64,000 bases of DNA from an uncultured Acetatifactor sp. (GCA_910586485.1 CAJUIA010000011.1:1-64000); one strand, 5' to 3'; numbered from the stretch's first letter, positions 1 to 8,148 are shown. Numbers and translations are program-made. Notes: generated by a model not told the origin, from the sequence alone.

Positions 1-43
1 CTATTCTCCCATACTTCTTCATATCAGTCGAGGTACGCACTAT

Positions 44-124
44 CTACCGTTTACCATTCACCTGCTTTTTTGATTTTGCCTGCTGAAGACTCGCTATAAG
101 GTCTAATGTATAATCTTTATTCAC
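44..124 (-). CDS. Small hypothetical ORF (26 aa), GTG start
   Basis: This is a short frame read leftwards from GTG (122-124) to TAG (44-46). It is supported by a strong AGGAGG ribosome binding site at 134-139, nine bases before the start. The product begins MNKDYTLDLIASLQQAKSKK, is polar and has no recognisable domain. It lies just downstream of the first hairpin of the zinc-ribbon duplication and near the window edge, so it could be the first gene of a unit continuing to the left, or a truncated gene. The ribosome binding site is the only positive evidence. Confidence 0.35.
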   Translation of the reverse strand: MNKDYTLDLIASLQQAKSKKQVNGKR

Positions 125-155
125 TTATCTTATCCTCCTGTTTTTTGAACATAAT

Positions 156-185
156 AAAAGAGAGCATGTAAACACACTCTCTTTT
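156..185 (-). terminator. Hairpin terminator after zinc-ribbon copy 1
   Basis: AAAAGAGAG (156-164) pairs with CTCTCTTTT (177-185). The A/T-flanked stem gives a U-run in either direction and sits 14 bases after the stop of the leftward zinc-ribbon gene. The same hairpin recurs at 811-842 and 1468-1497. Confidence 0.6.
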
Positions 186-198
186 CCTTGGGTATTGA

Positions 199-684
199 CT
201 AAAATTCTTTCTTGCATCGGTTACATACTCGCTTTACCTTTCCACTTCCTAAAAAACCTGTAAAAATAGAATATCCTCTGTTTAACAATGTATACTCCTG
301 GCAGCCACACCTGGGACAACATATAACTGGCTCTGTATTCTTAGAGTACATAAAAGCACCTGGTATATAAGTTCTCAAGATTTCTTTTGCTTTTTCTGAA
401 CTCCCTGATGAATCTCTTGGGGGCGCCTGGAATTCCTTGATCAAGAAATATATATCGCCATGTTCATCTAGGTCTATAGGCTCATCTCTTAAACTAGCTG
501 TTTTCCCATTATCACTTTTAAAGCCATAATAGTACCATGTAATCCAATCCGAATGTTCCTCCCCATCTGCATTACTATCCAGCGGCTTCTCACATACCGG
601 ACATATATTCGGTTCTGATCTCTTTGCTAATACATTCTCATCAAAAGTGCTTTTACAATGTGGACATAGGATTGTTCTTCCCAT
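199..684 (-). CDS. Double zinc-ribbon protein, copy 1 (161 aa)
   Basis: Function is unknown. The protein has an N-terminal zinc ribbon (C7-x2-C10 and C28-x2-C31) and a C-terminal one (C123-x2-C126 with C154-x2-C157). The middle is rich in aromatic and acidic residues (WITWYYYGF near 47). The C-terminal part, with GYSIFTGFLGSGKVKRVCNRC, resembles small zinc ribbons found in phage and plasmid genes, which suggests a nucleic-acid or protein adaptor. The start is supported by GGAGG seven bases before ATG and by promoter TTGCCA-N18-TATAAT (720-749). An identical protein is encoded in tandem at 856-1341. No membrane segment or signal peptide is visible. Confidence 0.7.
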   Translation of the reverse strand: MGRTILCPHCKSTFDENVLAKRSEPNICPVCEKPLDSNADGEEHSDWITWYYYGFKSDNGKTASLRDEPIDLDEHGDIYFLIKEFQAPPRDSSGSSEKAKEILRTYIPGAFMYSKNTEPVICCPRCGCQEYTLLNRGYSIFTGFLGSGKVKRVCNRCKKEF

Positions 685-719
685 CTTGTCACCTCCTGCT
701 ACTGCTTTGTTTAACTACA

Positions 720-749
720 ATTATAACACCTCTTCCCCAGCATTGGCAA
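720..749 (-). promoter_or_regulatory. Promoter of zinc-ribbon copy 1
   Basis: On the minus strand, TTGCCA (744-749), an 18-base spacer and TATAAT (720-725) lie about 35 bases before the ATG at 684. The same promoter is duplicated at 1377-1406. Confidence 0.6.
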
Positions 750-810
750 TTATTTCTGCGCAACTTCATCATTGCGCTCAGCTTCACCTCATCTCCCTTC
801 TGGACACAAT

Positions 811-842
811 AACAGAGAGATCATGGGAACAATCTCTCTGTT
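811..842 (-). terminator. Hairpin terminator after zinc-ribbon copy 2
   Basis: AACAGAGAGA (811-820) pairs with TCTCTCTGTT (833-842), 14 bases beyond the stop of the second zinc-ribbon gene. It is the counterpart of the hairpin at 156-185, with compensating changes in the stem, so the pairing itself is conserved. Confidence 0.6.
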
Positions 843-855
843 CTTTGAGTAATAA

Positions 856-1341
856 CTAAAATTCTTTCTTGCATCGGTTACATACTCGTTTTACTTTTCC
901 ACTTCCTAAAAAACCTGTAAAAATAGAATATCCTCTGTTTAACAATGTATACTCCTGGCAGCCACACCTGGGACAACATATAACTGGCTCTGTATTCTTA
1001 GAGTACATAAAAGCACCTGGTATATAAGTTCTCAAGATTTCTTTTGCTTTTTCTGAACTCCCTGATGAATCTCTTGGGGGCGCCTGGAATTCCTTGATCA
1101 AGAAATATATATCGCCATGTTCATCTAGGTCTATAGGCTCATCTCTTAAACTAGCTGTTTTCCCATTATCACTTTTAAAGCCATAATAGTACCATGTAAT
1201 CCAATCCGAATGTTCCTCCCCATCTGCATTACTATCCAGCGGCTTCTCACATACCGGACATATATTCGGTTCTGATCTCTTTGCTAATACATTCTCATCA
1301 AAAGTGCTTTTACAATGTGGACATAGGATTGTTCTTCCCAT
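856..1341 (-). CDS. Double zinc-ribbon protein, copy 2 (161 aa)
   Basis: This product is identical in all 161 residues to the one encoded at 199-684 and has the same ribosome binding site and promoter, so both copies should be expressed. Each copy has its own promoter and its own hairpin, so they form two monocistronic units rather than an operon. Two identical tandem genes in an element remnant suggest either a dosage effect or unequal crossing-over with no selection yet. Function is unknown beyond two predicted zinc ribbons. Confidence 0.7.
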   Translation of the reverse strand: MGRTILCPHCKSTFDENVLAKRSEPNICPVCEKPLDSNADGEEHSDWITWYYYGFKSDNGKTASLRDEPIDLDEHGDIYFLIKEFQAPPRDSSGSSEKAKEILRTYIPGAFMYSKNTEPVICCPRCGCQEYTLLNRGYSIFTGFLGSGKVKRVCNRCKKEF

Positions 1342-1376
1342 CTTGTCACCTCCTGCTACTGCTTTGTTTAACTACA

Positions 1377-1406
1377 ATTATAACACCCCTTTCCCAGCAT
1401 TGGCAA
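1377..1406 (-). promoter_or_regulatory. Promoter of zinc-ribbon copy 2
   Basis: TTGCCA (1401-1406), 18 bases, TATAAT (1377-1382) on the minus strand, duplicated from copy 1. Confidence 0.6.
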
Positions 1407-1467
1407 TTATTTCTGCGCAACTTCATCATTGCGCTCAGCTTGCTCTCATCTCCCTTCAGGACATAAT

Positions 1468-1497
1468 AAAGAGAGATCATATGTACAATCTCTCTTT
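1468..1497 (-). terminator. Orphan third copy of the array hairpin
   Basis: AAAGAGAGAT (1468-1477) pairs with ATCTCTCTTT (1488-1497). It has the same form as the hairpins that end the two zinc-ribbon units, but no gene remains beside it. It marks the right edge of the duplicated array. Confidence 0.5.
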
Positions 1498-1599
1498 TGT
1501 TATCACCTATCCGTTTTTGTAATATTCAGTTGTCTTGTTTTAATGGATTTTCATTTTGATACGTTCTCGTTTTTGAATGATTTAGATTCATTTGAATTT

Positions 1600-1637
1600 C
1601 CGCACTATACACCCTTACTATAGACTGTATAGTGCGG
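1600..1637 (-). terminator. 11-bp hairpin after the polymerase-like gene
   Basis: CCGCACTATAC (1600-1610) pairs perfectly with GTATAGTGCGG (1627-1637), 13 bases past the stop of the large leftward gene. The clearer T-rich tract is on the plus-strand side (1638-1650), so as a minus-strand terminator it is imperfect. Confidence 0.45.
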
Positions 1638-1649
1638 ATTTTATTATTT

Positions 1650-4600
1650 TTAAGAAGGCTTCAGCACCTCTTCATAGGTAAACTTTGAAAATCCTTTAAA
1701 ATCAAGGGAGGCGGGATTATTTTGCGGCTTTTTTTCCGTCTTTTTAAAACAATCCAGAAACATCCTCTTATTCTTATCATATAAAGTCACCAACATACTA
1801 TCCCGTATTTTTTCATTCTGTGGACGGAACGCATAATCAATCAGCGCATACATTGCATCTTTCTTGATTGTGATATTCCTTAACCCGTCCATGCAGATTT
1901 CAAACTCATTAAGACAGTCCTCGTAATAAGAAGCTTTTGTACTGTCCAGTGTTCTAACTGCCGCATCATACCTGCCGACAAGATCTATAACCTTTTTATA
2001 CTGTTCACGGTCAACCTTTATCTTATCTGCCCGATTCTCGAAAATTGGCTTTATCCCATATTCCGCCTCCCTGTATACTTTTGTATTCAGCTTTTTATGA
2101 TTTCTGAGATCAATGACTCCCTTCTCCACTATCCTGTATAACAAATCCATAGGGCAGTCAAAAAAATCTGTTTCACTGTCCTTTATTTCCGTTTTCCTTC
2201 CTTTTTTCTTCCTATGATTGTATTTCTGTACATCGGCATAAAATCGTGGGTATTTTGGCTCATGGTTCATACATTGCAGGCTATTGAGCCTTGCAAGCTC
2301 ACTCCCAACCGCTACTTCAAAATTCCGTTTACTGGAATCAATCGCCACCTGTGCCAGCACACTGCATATTATAAAAACATCTTCCAATTCCCTGTCCCTG
2401 CATCCTCCGTCAAACCAGTAGCTTAAAGCAAGCTGTGCAATATTGCTCGCCAAACCAATATCGTACTGTGCGGAAGCTATTTTTGAATCCATTTTGGAAT
2501 AGGAAAGCATACTCTTATCGTACTCCCCGTTACCGTCTGACTTTATTCCATTGATAATAGTCGGACATTCTGCATACGCTTTTTTCGCAAGCGCGACAAT
2601 ATCCTCCTGGTTCGTTGTATAAATACTATCCGTGTCCAGATCCTGTCCGTTCAAGCGGCTTTGAATATCCGTCCCAATCCCATTGATAACAATGACATTA
2701 TCACTTAGGGCTCTAAAATACTTCCTTATTTTGTCAGGATATACATTTTCCAGATATACAATATTGTTTGGCGAATTATGAGGACTTCGAAATCCGGCGA
2801 GCATCTCCCCTTCCCTAAACCTGCTTGTACAGCACTGAATCCTGTCTCCAGGCTTTTGGAAACAATCTTCCTCATGAAAGTCTTGTCCTGTAACTGCCAT
2901 TAACATCGCAACCGGATTCCCGCAAATAACCAGATTATCTCCATATTGAAAGAGTTTTCCAAGTTTAAGCCTCTGATCCTTAAGCTCATTGATTTTTGCC
3001 TTCTTTTTCTTCTTAAACCATTCCGTATACCTGAATTCGTCATTCCATCCATACAGATCAATCAAAACATTATTGATGCTGTACCTTGCAGAACCGGTTA
3101 TCTTCAGATATTTCAGAAAAGCTTCGTCATCCAGCTTCAACCTGTTACAATATTCGATACTGGGAGCTGCAATTTTCCTTAAAATACTTTCTTCTGTTGT
3201 AAGCAGCGTATTATTCATTTGGAAGGAGCTTCTCTGTAATTCGTCATACTTACTGCCGTGTGCGGTCTTAACAATCGCAAATATCTCCCCGTCTTTCTTC
3301 ATGATCCGGCTGTAATATCTGAATCCGGCTTCCAACGTTCCGCTCTTGCTCATTAAGTCCAGAAACTTTATCCATTTCAGGGAATTTTCCGTAACGATTA
3401 CTTTTATGTCCGTCACCTTCATTTTTCTCCCTGTCAAATCCGTTATATATGCCGTGTCATAATCTTCTCCGTAATAATCCCTGAAATAATCCTGTATATT
3501 CCCCCTGAATAAGCAGGATTTAAAGAAATGACTCCGGCAATATATGAAGCCTGCCATATTTTCGGGGAAAATATCATCAGAAATGATACCCATACCGTCC
3601 CATAAAACATTTGATATTTCGGTCCTTTCGGTTTCTCTGTCGCAATAGCATCCCTTCTTATAATATGTTACCTCCTTTTCCGGACACAGGCTTACATCAA
3701 TGCCATGAGCCTCTAATTCTCTCTTCTTTTTCTCCACATATGTCAGTCCCTGATTTTCCCTTGCTTTTTTCTTATAGAAAGTTAATCCGTATCGGTTAAT
3801 GTATTTTTCAAATGCCGGGTAGTCCTTTTGTTTTCGAATACAGGCAATGTTTTGCACCTTTACAGTAAATGCTTTCTTTAAGCATGCGCTTTTCCGGTCC
3901 TTTAATACAAAAATATTCTCCATGGGAATATGAATGTAAGCTATGGCGGTTGCCGTAATAAGGGGCGCATATGCGGACATTTCTACAATTTTAGCACCTT
4001 TTACATTCGGCATTCTCTCCCAAAGACCCATTGTAAGATAATTAAGCGCTTTACGATGTAACTCCCTTCTGATAAAAAGGCATTGCCCTTCCTTTGCTTT
4101 TCCCGTACTTCTCAAAAGCATTTTATAAGTTATTATCTTCTCTTTTTCTTCCTGCTCTTTGCCGGTATTGGGATCATAGGTTTTCCATACTATTGTCGCG
4201 TCATTTTCATAATAATAATCTCTCAGCTGCTGCACCGTCATGGCTGGCTTTCTGTTTTTCCGGTCGGAATCATCCTCATCAACTCCCCAGTCAAATTTCA
4301 TCAGCACAAAATCCAAACTTGTTTTATGCTGATTGACAGTCACGCCATGTCCGCGAACATATTTTGCAAACAGACTGCTGCTGATAACAGCATTCCCATA
4401 ATCAAGAACCGGCTCTTTATACTCTTTGCATCCGCTATTAAATTTATCTCCGTTCTTAATGATCACCGCAGATTTATAATTGTTATTGACTCTATACAAG
4501 CTCGCTGCCTGAACGCTTCTGATCTTTATTGCGTAATTTCCCTGTACATTTATCATCTCAGCATTATCTTTTCCCAATATAGTGACCTCCACAGCAAAAT

Positions 4601-4664
4601 CCAATATACGCCAGCGGCTTAACTGCTCAAATGCTTTGAGTATTAATTTTTTGAATTCAAACAT
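1650..4664 (-). CDS. RdRP/YonO-like two-barrel RNA polymerase homolog (1,004 aa)
   Basis: Several signatures of the cellular RNA-dependent RNA polymerase family appear in order. DGMGIIS (356-362) resembles the family DGxGxIS motif. RSHFFKS (377-383) carries a candidate catalytic lysine, K382. GNP lies at 582-584. The acidic triad is NGQDLDTDS with D675, D677 and D679, compared with SGSDLDGD in eukaryotic RdRPs. Downstream come IGLASN (736-741) and AIDSSK (774-779), compared with IGxISN and AVDxxK. These mark the two double-psi barrels shared with multisubunit RNA polymerases and phage YonO. The template (DNA or RNA) cannot be told from sequence. The open frame extends 24 codons upstream, but a consensus promoter lies inside that extension, so I place the start at ATG 4662-4664. 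The gene is monocistronic, AT-rich and sits in an element remnant. Confidence 0.72.
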   Translation of the reverse strand: MFEFKKLILKAFEQLSRWRILDFAVEVTILGKDNAEMINVQGNYAIKIRSVQAASLYRVNNNYKSAVIIKNGDKFNSGCKEYKEPVLDYGNAVISSSLFAKYVRGHGVTVNQHKTSLDFVLMKFDWGVDEDDSDRKNRKPAMTVQQLRDYYYENDATIVWKTYDPNTGKEQEEKEKIITYKMLLRSTGKAKEGQCLFIRRELHRKALNYLTMGLWERMPNVKGAKIVEMSAYAPLITATAIAYIHIPMENIFVLKDRKSACLKKAFTVKVQNIACIRKQKDYPAFEKYINRYGLTFYKKKARENQGLTYVEKKKRELEAHGIDVSLCPEKEVTYYKKGCYCDRETERTEISNVLWDGMGIISDDIFPENMAGFIYCRSHFFKSCLFRGNIQDYFRDYYGEDYDTAYITDLTGRKMKVTDIKVIVTENSLKWIKFLDLMSKSGTLEAGFRYYSRIMKKDGEIFAIVKTAHGSKYDELQRSSFQMNNTLLTTEESILRKIAAPSIEYCNRLKLDDEAFLKYLKITGSARYSINNVLIDLYGWNDEFRYTEWFKKKKKAKINELKDQRLKLGKLFQYGDNLVICGNPVAMLMAVTGQDFHEEDCFQKPGDRIQCCTSRFREGEMLAGFRSPHNSPNNIVYLENVYPDKIRKYFRALSDNVIVINGIGTDIQSRLNGQDLDTDSIYTTNQEDIVALAKKAYAECPTIINGIKSDGNGEYDKSMLSYSKMDSKIASAQYDIGLASNIAQLALSYWFDGGCRDRELEDVFIICSVLAQVAIDSSKRNFEVAVGSELARLNSLQCMNHEPKYPRFYADVQKYNHRKKKGRKTEIKDSETDFFDCPMDLLYRIVEKGVIDLRNHKKLNTKVYREAEYGIKPIFENRADKIKVDREQYKKVIDLVGRYDAAVRTLDSTKASYYEDCLNEFEICMDGLRNITIKKDAMYALIDYAFRPQNEKIRDSMLVTLYDKNKRMFLDCFKKTEKKPQNNPASLDFKGFSKFTYEEVLKPS

Positions 4665-4683
4665 ATGTTCTTCACTTGAAATT

Positions 4684-4712
4684 ATTATATCGAATGTATG
4701 TTCGTGTGTCAA
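4684..4712 (-). promoter_or_regulatory. Consensus sigma-A promoter of the polymerase-like gene
   Basis: The minus strand reads TTGACA (4707-4712), 17 bases, TATAAT (4684-4689), a perfect match at ideal spacing. Transcription would start near 4677, only about 13 bases before ATG 4664. This rules out the upstream in-frame ATG at 4736 for this transcript. Confidence 0.75.
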
Positions 4713-4723
4713 GGGTAAAATTT

Positions 4724-4750
4724 TACCGGCCGTCATTTTAACAGCCGGTA
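4724..4750 (-). terminator. Weak hairpin between the Ada-like and polymerase-like genes
   Basis: TACCGGC (4724-4730) pairs with GCCGGTA (4744-4750) across a 13-base loop, followed on the minus strand by AAAATTTT. It probably ends the upstream 136-aa gene and lies just before the consensus promoter. Confidence 0.4.
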
Positions 4751-4769
4751 TCTACTTACATTTATCTTT

Positions 4770-5180
4770 TCATTTTCTTAGCTCCGAATCACAGATTGCG
4801 CACGGACGATAACCTTTATTTATAAGCTCCTCCCCCTTTTCATATTTTTCTATCTTATCATCTATATAACAAACACTGGCACAAGATTCCAGATGAAACT
4901 TCTTCTTTTTCTTGTTAATTACATAATTACGTTCTGCTTTCGATAATCTACTTAATAAATCTAATGAATCTTTTTTTACAATTTTTCCTGTTTCATAACA
5001 TAAATCAATACCAGGCTGTATATTATAAGCAAAAACATTAAATGATAACCTTTCAGCGCTTTGCTCATTAATTGATTTTGCTTCCATTTGAACGCCATAT
5101 GCAAGCTTTTTGCCTTCTTCTTGATAGAGCGTGACACGGTACAAAACATGATCATTATATTTTTTAACATGATTATACAC
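4770..5180 (-). CDS. Small protein with Ada-like zinc-binding tail (136 aa)
   Basis: Residues 1 to about 75 form a small alpha/beta region (YRVTLYQEEGKKLAYGVQM) that recalls the DUF6514 type of clostridial proteins; I hold this weakly. Residues 89-131 look like the metal-binding domain of Ada and related proteins: H96, C100, then GYRPCAICD with C127 and C130, preceded by a lysine-rich stretch (NKKKKKFH). In that family the four ligands bind zinc and the module often sits at the end of nucleases or repair proteins, so nucleic-acid contact is plausible. The gene is separated from the polymerase-like gene by a hairpin and a new promoter, so co-transcription is not implied. Confidence 0.55.
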   Translation of the reverse strand: MYNHVKKYNDHVLYRVTLYQEEGKKLAYGVQMEAKSINEQSAERLSFNVFAYNIQPGIDLCYETGKIVKKDSLDLLSRLSKAERNYVINKKKKKFHLESCASVCYIDDKIEKYEKGEELINKGYRPCAICDSELRK

Positions 5181-5355
5181 CTTATTTCACTAAAATCTGC
5201 AAAAGGACGAAAAGCTTAAGTTTCCCCTGTTTTATCCACAGGCACGCCAATCATGAGGGGCCGCTATCTTCAACTTTCAAAAAAATATAAGGAATCCTGG
5301 TCCTTTTTGATATAACATTGCTGATGATGAGTAACTAGTCTCTTGTTGTTATATA

Positions 5356-6345
5356 TTATGGATATAAATATGGATTTGTAATTCCAAAATAATAAGTATC
5401 TGTATATATATGACTTGAATATGTATGTCTACCAACAATTTGTAAAAATTCTACTCCTTGAACATCAACTTCAATATGTGCAAGTTTTGTTTTTCTATCT
5501 ATTGTATAGGTTTTTAATTGCTTTCCATCTCCATAAACAAAAATTTCATAATCAGTCTCTTGATCGGCTTCTTTGGCATAAAATACATCAAATGCAAATT
5601 TTGAATAGCTATTATTTAAATAATATTCTTGGGCGCCATTAATAAGGTTTTCATAATAGTCGTTATTAATTGTATGTATTTTAAACGCTTCCTCATAAAT
5701 ATTACCATAATTATCTTCCATATTGCTTTCTTTCCATAAATACCCATCAGTAAATGGCTCCATATCAAACAACGACACAGGCATTTTATCCTCTGATTGT
5801 ACATTTCCAATAAAAAGTTTGCTTGTGTCGGAAAAAACTGCTTGATTATCAACCAAATAATTTAAAAATCCAACAGAGTAAAAGGTTTCATTATTAATAA
5901 TTGCTACCCTGTCAACATATCCAGACTCTATTCCATTTATTATGAGGCTTATGTTGGAATACTCTACACTTGGTTTACTGAGTATATCTATATTATAGTT
6001 ATTTGATAAATAATCAAATGCTTGCTGCAAACTATCAAATTTTCCTTTTTCTTCATTTAATTCACTCATTACTTGATTATATGAATTTCTAAGAATCACG
6101 TAGTCATCTTGTAGTTTTTCATATTCTTTGCTTAAATCTACATAATTAGAAGCAAATTCGCTAATATTATTGAAAACAATTTGATTATTGTCACCTGTTA
6201 TGGTAGTAGCCATTGATTGAACCTCATTTAAAATATTTTCACGCTCAACCGTTTTTCCTGCAGCCACACCAATAACGGAAGCCGTAATGGTTCCTACTAA
6301 TCCAAATATACCTGTTATTATCGCCGCTTTAACTTCTTTTTTCAT
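5356..6345 (-). CDS. Membrane-anchored coiled-coil protein with NPCBM-like C-terminus (329 aa)
   Basis: One transmembrane segment (about residues 5-28, AAIITGIFGLVGTITASVIG) is followed by a coiled coil (about 70-115), a central domain of unknown type, and a C-terminal beta-rich region (about 240-329). The sequence IEVDVQGVEFLQIVG and a final YYFGITNPYL tract resemble the NPCBM carbohydrate-binding fold. The bulk would be outside the cell. The longer frame starts at 6414, but AGGGGGA lies eight bases before the ATG at 6345, so that start is chosen. It is strongly AT-rich, unlike the core genes to the right. A protein of the same architecture is encoded at 6715-7449. Function is unknown. Confidence 0.6.
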   Translation of the reverse strand: MKKEVKAAIITGIFGLVGTITASVIGVAAGKTVERENILNEVQSMATTITGDNNQIVFNNISEFASNYVDLSKEYEKLQDDYVILRNSYNQVMSELNEEKGKFDSLQQAFDYLSNNYNIDILSKPSVEYSNISLIINGIESGYVDRVAIINNETFYSVGFLNYLVDNQAVFSDTSKLFIGNVQSEDKMPVSLFDMEPFTDGYLWKESNMEDNYGNIYEEAFKIHTINNDYYENLINGAQEYYLNNSYSKFAFDVFYAKEADQETDYEIFVYGDGKQLKTYTIDRKTKLAHIEVDVQGVEFLQIVGRHTYSSHIYTDTYYFGITNPYLYP

Positions 6346-6714
6346 AAGTATCCCCCTATGTATTTTATAAAAATATCTTATCATATTATGGAAGTTTTGG
6401 TAGCTACAACACATAATATTTGAAAAATAATATAATATTCAAAATGAGGCAATTATAATTAATAAAATAGAATTACAAAAGAAACTACCGTTCAAAATGG
6501 ACAGCATTCAAAATCAAAACCAAAAATTATACAAGGTATTGTTAAAATTCTTGCAAATTTACAAATAAATCATCACAAATTAAAAGATTTATTATATGAA
6601 ATTTCTAAGATGATTTATAAACAGATTGTTAAAATTTCTTGGTAATCTTATCCAGTTTATGAGATATATTGCATAATTCTCCTTTGATACTTCACGGTTC
6701 TGTGTGACCACTAT
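6346..6714. other. AT-rich intergenic region
   Basis: No gene is supported here. A plus-strand open stretch of about 50 codons ends at TAA near 6645 (...KIIQGIVKILANLQ...) without a credible start or ribosome binding site; it may be the decayed end of a lost gene. I see no strong promoter or terminator. Confidence 0.5.
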
Positions 6715-7449
6715 TCACTCAAATTTATCAGTAAAAATAATGCCACCGCAAAACCCACTATCTACGGCATGACATTCAAAACGAATTACTAAATCACAAA
6801 TCCTATTTAAATTTACTTCATATTCCATTTTATCTGTTGTATCAGACTCCATAGTAAAAGTAGGATATAGTTCTTGATCATTAGATAATATAGTAACTTT
6901 GGCATAGCTTCCATTGCCAACCATATCTTTCATAACAACAAAATTTATTATCCATGTTTCATCAAATCTTTCTCCAAATGGCATATGTATCTCGGCTGTT
7001 ATATCGTCTGAACCACCGCCTATAGCATATATCATATTATAAACTGACAGTTTCATTGTATTTGTGCCTGTATAATTTCTGTCAAATATATCTCTATCCT
7101 CGTCTGTCCAATTAGTAAAGTCTATATGAATTACTGCGCTAGTTTTAGGGTCTGATGTAATAAATGGCGATACTATTTCTTTATTTGTATTCACTTGGGT
7201 AGAATTATTTTCTTCTTGTTCGTCATTTTTAATATTGTTATCTATCAAATTTTCTTGATTATTACTTGTTGATAATTCATCATCAATGTTTTTGTTATCC
7301 TCATTTTTTGCCACTGTATTTAAATCATCATCATTATCTTTAACTAAGCTTTTACCACCGAATATGCTAATTCCTAAAATAGCAAAAATTCCTGAAATAA
7401 TTCCTATCCATAAAGCCACTTTTTCATACCATGGTTTTTTATTATTCAT
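6715..7449 (-). CDS. Membrane-anchored NPCBM-like protein (244 aa)
   Basis: The N-terminus has one transmembrane helix (about residues 9-30, VALWIGIISGIFAILGISIF). A low-complexity Asn/Asp/Glu linker (about 35-95) leads to a C-terminal beta domain (about 100-244) ending in a NPCBM-like pattern (EVNLNRICDLVIRFEC, then GGIIFTDKFE). The ATG at 7449 is preceded by GGAGGC at 7456-7461; the frame is open a little further upstream but without a ribosome binding site. With 5356-6345 it forms a pair of surface proteins with the same plan, separated by 369 bp. The carbohydrate or other ligand is unknown. The high AT content suggests acquisition. Confidence 0.58.
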   Translation of the reverse strand: MNNKKPWYEKVALWIGIISGIFAILGISIFGGKSLVKDNDDDLNTVAKNEDNKNIDDELSTSNNQENLIDNNIKNDEQEENNSTQVNTNKEIVSPFITSDPKTSAVIHIDFTNWTDEDRDIFDRNYTGTNTMKLSVYNMIYAIGGGSDDITAEIHMPFGERFDETWIINFVVMKDMVGNGSYAKVTILSNDQELYPTFTMESDTTDKMEYEVNLNRICDLVIRFECHAVDSGFCGGIIFTDKFE

Positions 7450-7674
7450 TATGATGCCTCCAGTATTTATAATATTATTATAATAATATTTTTTCACAAA
7501 ATAATAATGTCCTATTTCTAATTATTTTAAAAATTTTATCACATAATGTTTTAAATTTGTAGTCAAAATATTTGTTCAGATAATTTTGTATATTTTATAA
7601 TCGTATAATATAATTATTAGCATTTATTTTCAAATATCTTAAAGGCAAGATAAAAGATTGATCAACAATTTTAT

Positions 7675-7807
7675 AATCGAATTTGAAAAAGAATTCCTGA
7701 CACAAACACAGAAAGCTGCTATCTTGTATCAGGCACTGGAAAGCGGTATAATAGATGTAGATAGTGTGCTTGATACGCTTATGGCAACAAAGAAAAACAG
7801 ATTATAA
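7675..7807 (+). pseudogene. 3' fragment of a small gene upstream of the integrase
   Basis: This open stretch has no start and encodes ...EFEKEFLTQTQKAAILYQ and then ALESGIIDVDSVLDTLMA, ending at TAA 7805-7807, two bases before the integrase ATG. The position suggests the last part of a small gene formerly coupled to the integrase (excisionase or helper). The 5' part is missing. Confidence 0.4.
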
Positions 7808-7809
7808 AA

Positions 7810-8148
7810 ATGCACGCCTATGCGATTACCCCACCGGCAACGGAGGGCGGGCGCTGGCAGACCTGCTACAAGGATTCATCCGGCAAAAGAAAGAATATCA
7901 AAGCACAGACAAAGGAAGAGCTGTTAGACAAGCTGATTCCTTTATACCTTTCCAATTCGCACCTTGACAATTTGACATTTCACGAACTCTATGAAGAATG
8001 GCTAGAATACAAGGCTGCTGTTACCAACAGTGTCAACACGATAAAGCGGCATAAACAACACTACAAAAAGTATTTTGAGCCGTCTGTACTCCATGGCATG
8101 AAAATAAAGAAATTGACGAACTCATATTGGAAAAAGAATGCAATCTGA
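7810..8148 (+). pseudogene. Truncated tyrosine integrase (N-terminal part)
   Basis: The 112-aa product matches the amino-terminal half of Tn916/phage-type tyrosine integrases. It has an arm-binding domain (about 1-50, GGRWQTCYKDSSGKRKNIKA) and the start of the SAM-like core-binding domain (about 58-95, LTFHELYEEWLEYKAA). The catalytic domain with its R-H-R-Y residues is absent; the frame ends about 100 bp before a tRNA-Thr gene. The remains sit between the accessory genes and the 3' end of that tRNA, the usual place for an integrase of an element inserted into a tRNA gene. It cannot be active. Confidence 0.7.

Larger units (their letters stand above)
156..1497. repeat. 657-bp tandem duplication (hairpin + gene + promoter)
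   Basis: Two head-to-tail units offset by exactly 657 bp each hold a hairpin, a 161-codon gene, a GGAGG ribosome binding site and a promoter. The encoded proteins are identical and I see only a few base changes (for example ctcgctttacc versus ctcgttttact near 226 and 883), so the duplication is recent. A third hairpin with its flank (1441-1497) follows the second unit without a gene, as if a third copy was lost or the array was cut by the neighbouring insertion. Confidence 0.85.

Noticed and set aside
4664..4736. Longer N-terminus (1,028 aa) for the polymerase-like protein
   Set aside because: The promoter TTGACA-N17-TATAAT and a hairpin occupy this stretch, so it is more likely leader DNA.
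6500..6645. Short plus-strand frame ...KIIQGIVKILANLQ...
   Set aside because: No start codon with ribosome binding site, low-complexity AT-rich DNA; may be chance or a decayed gene.
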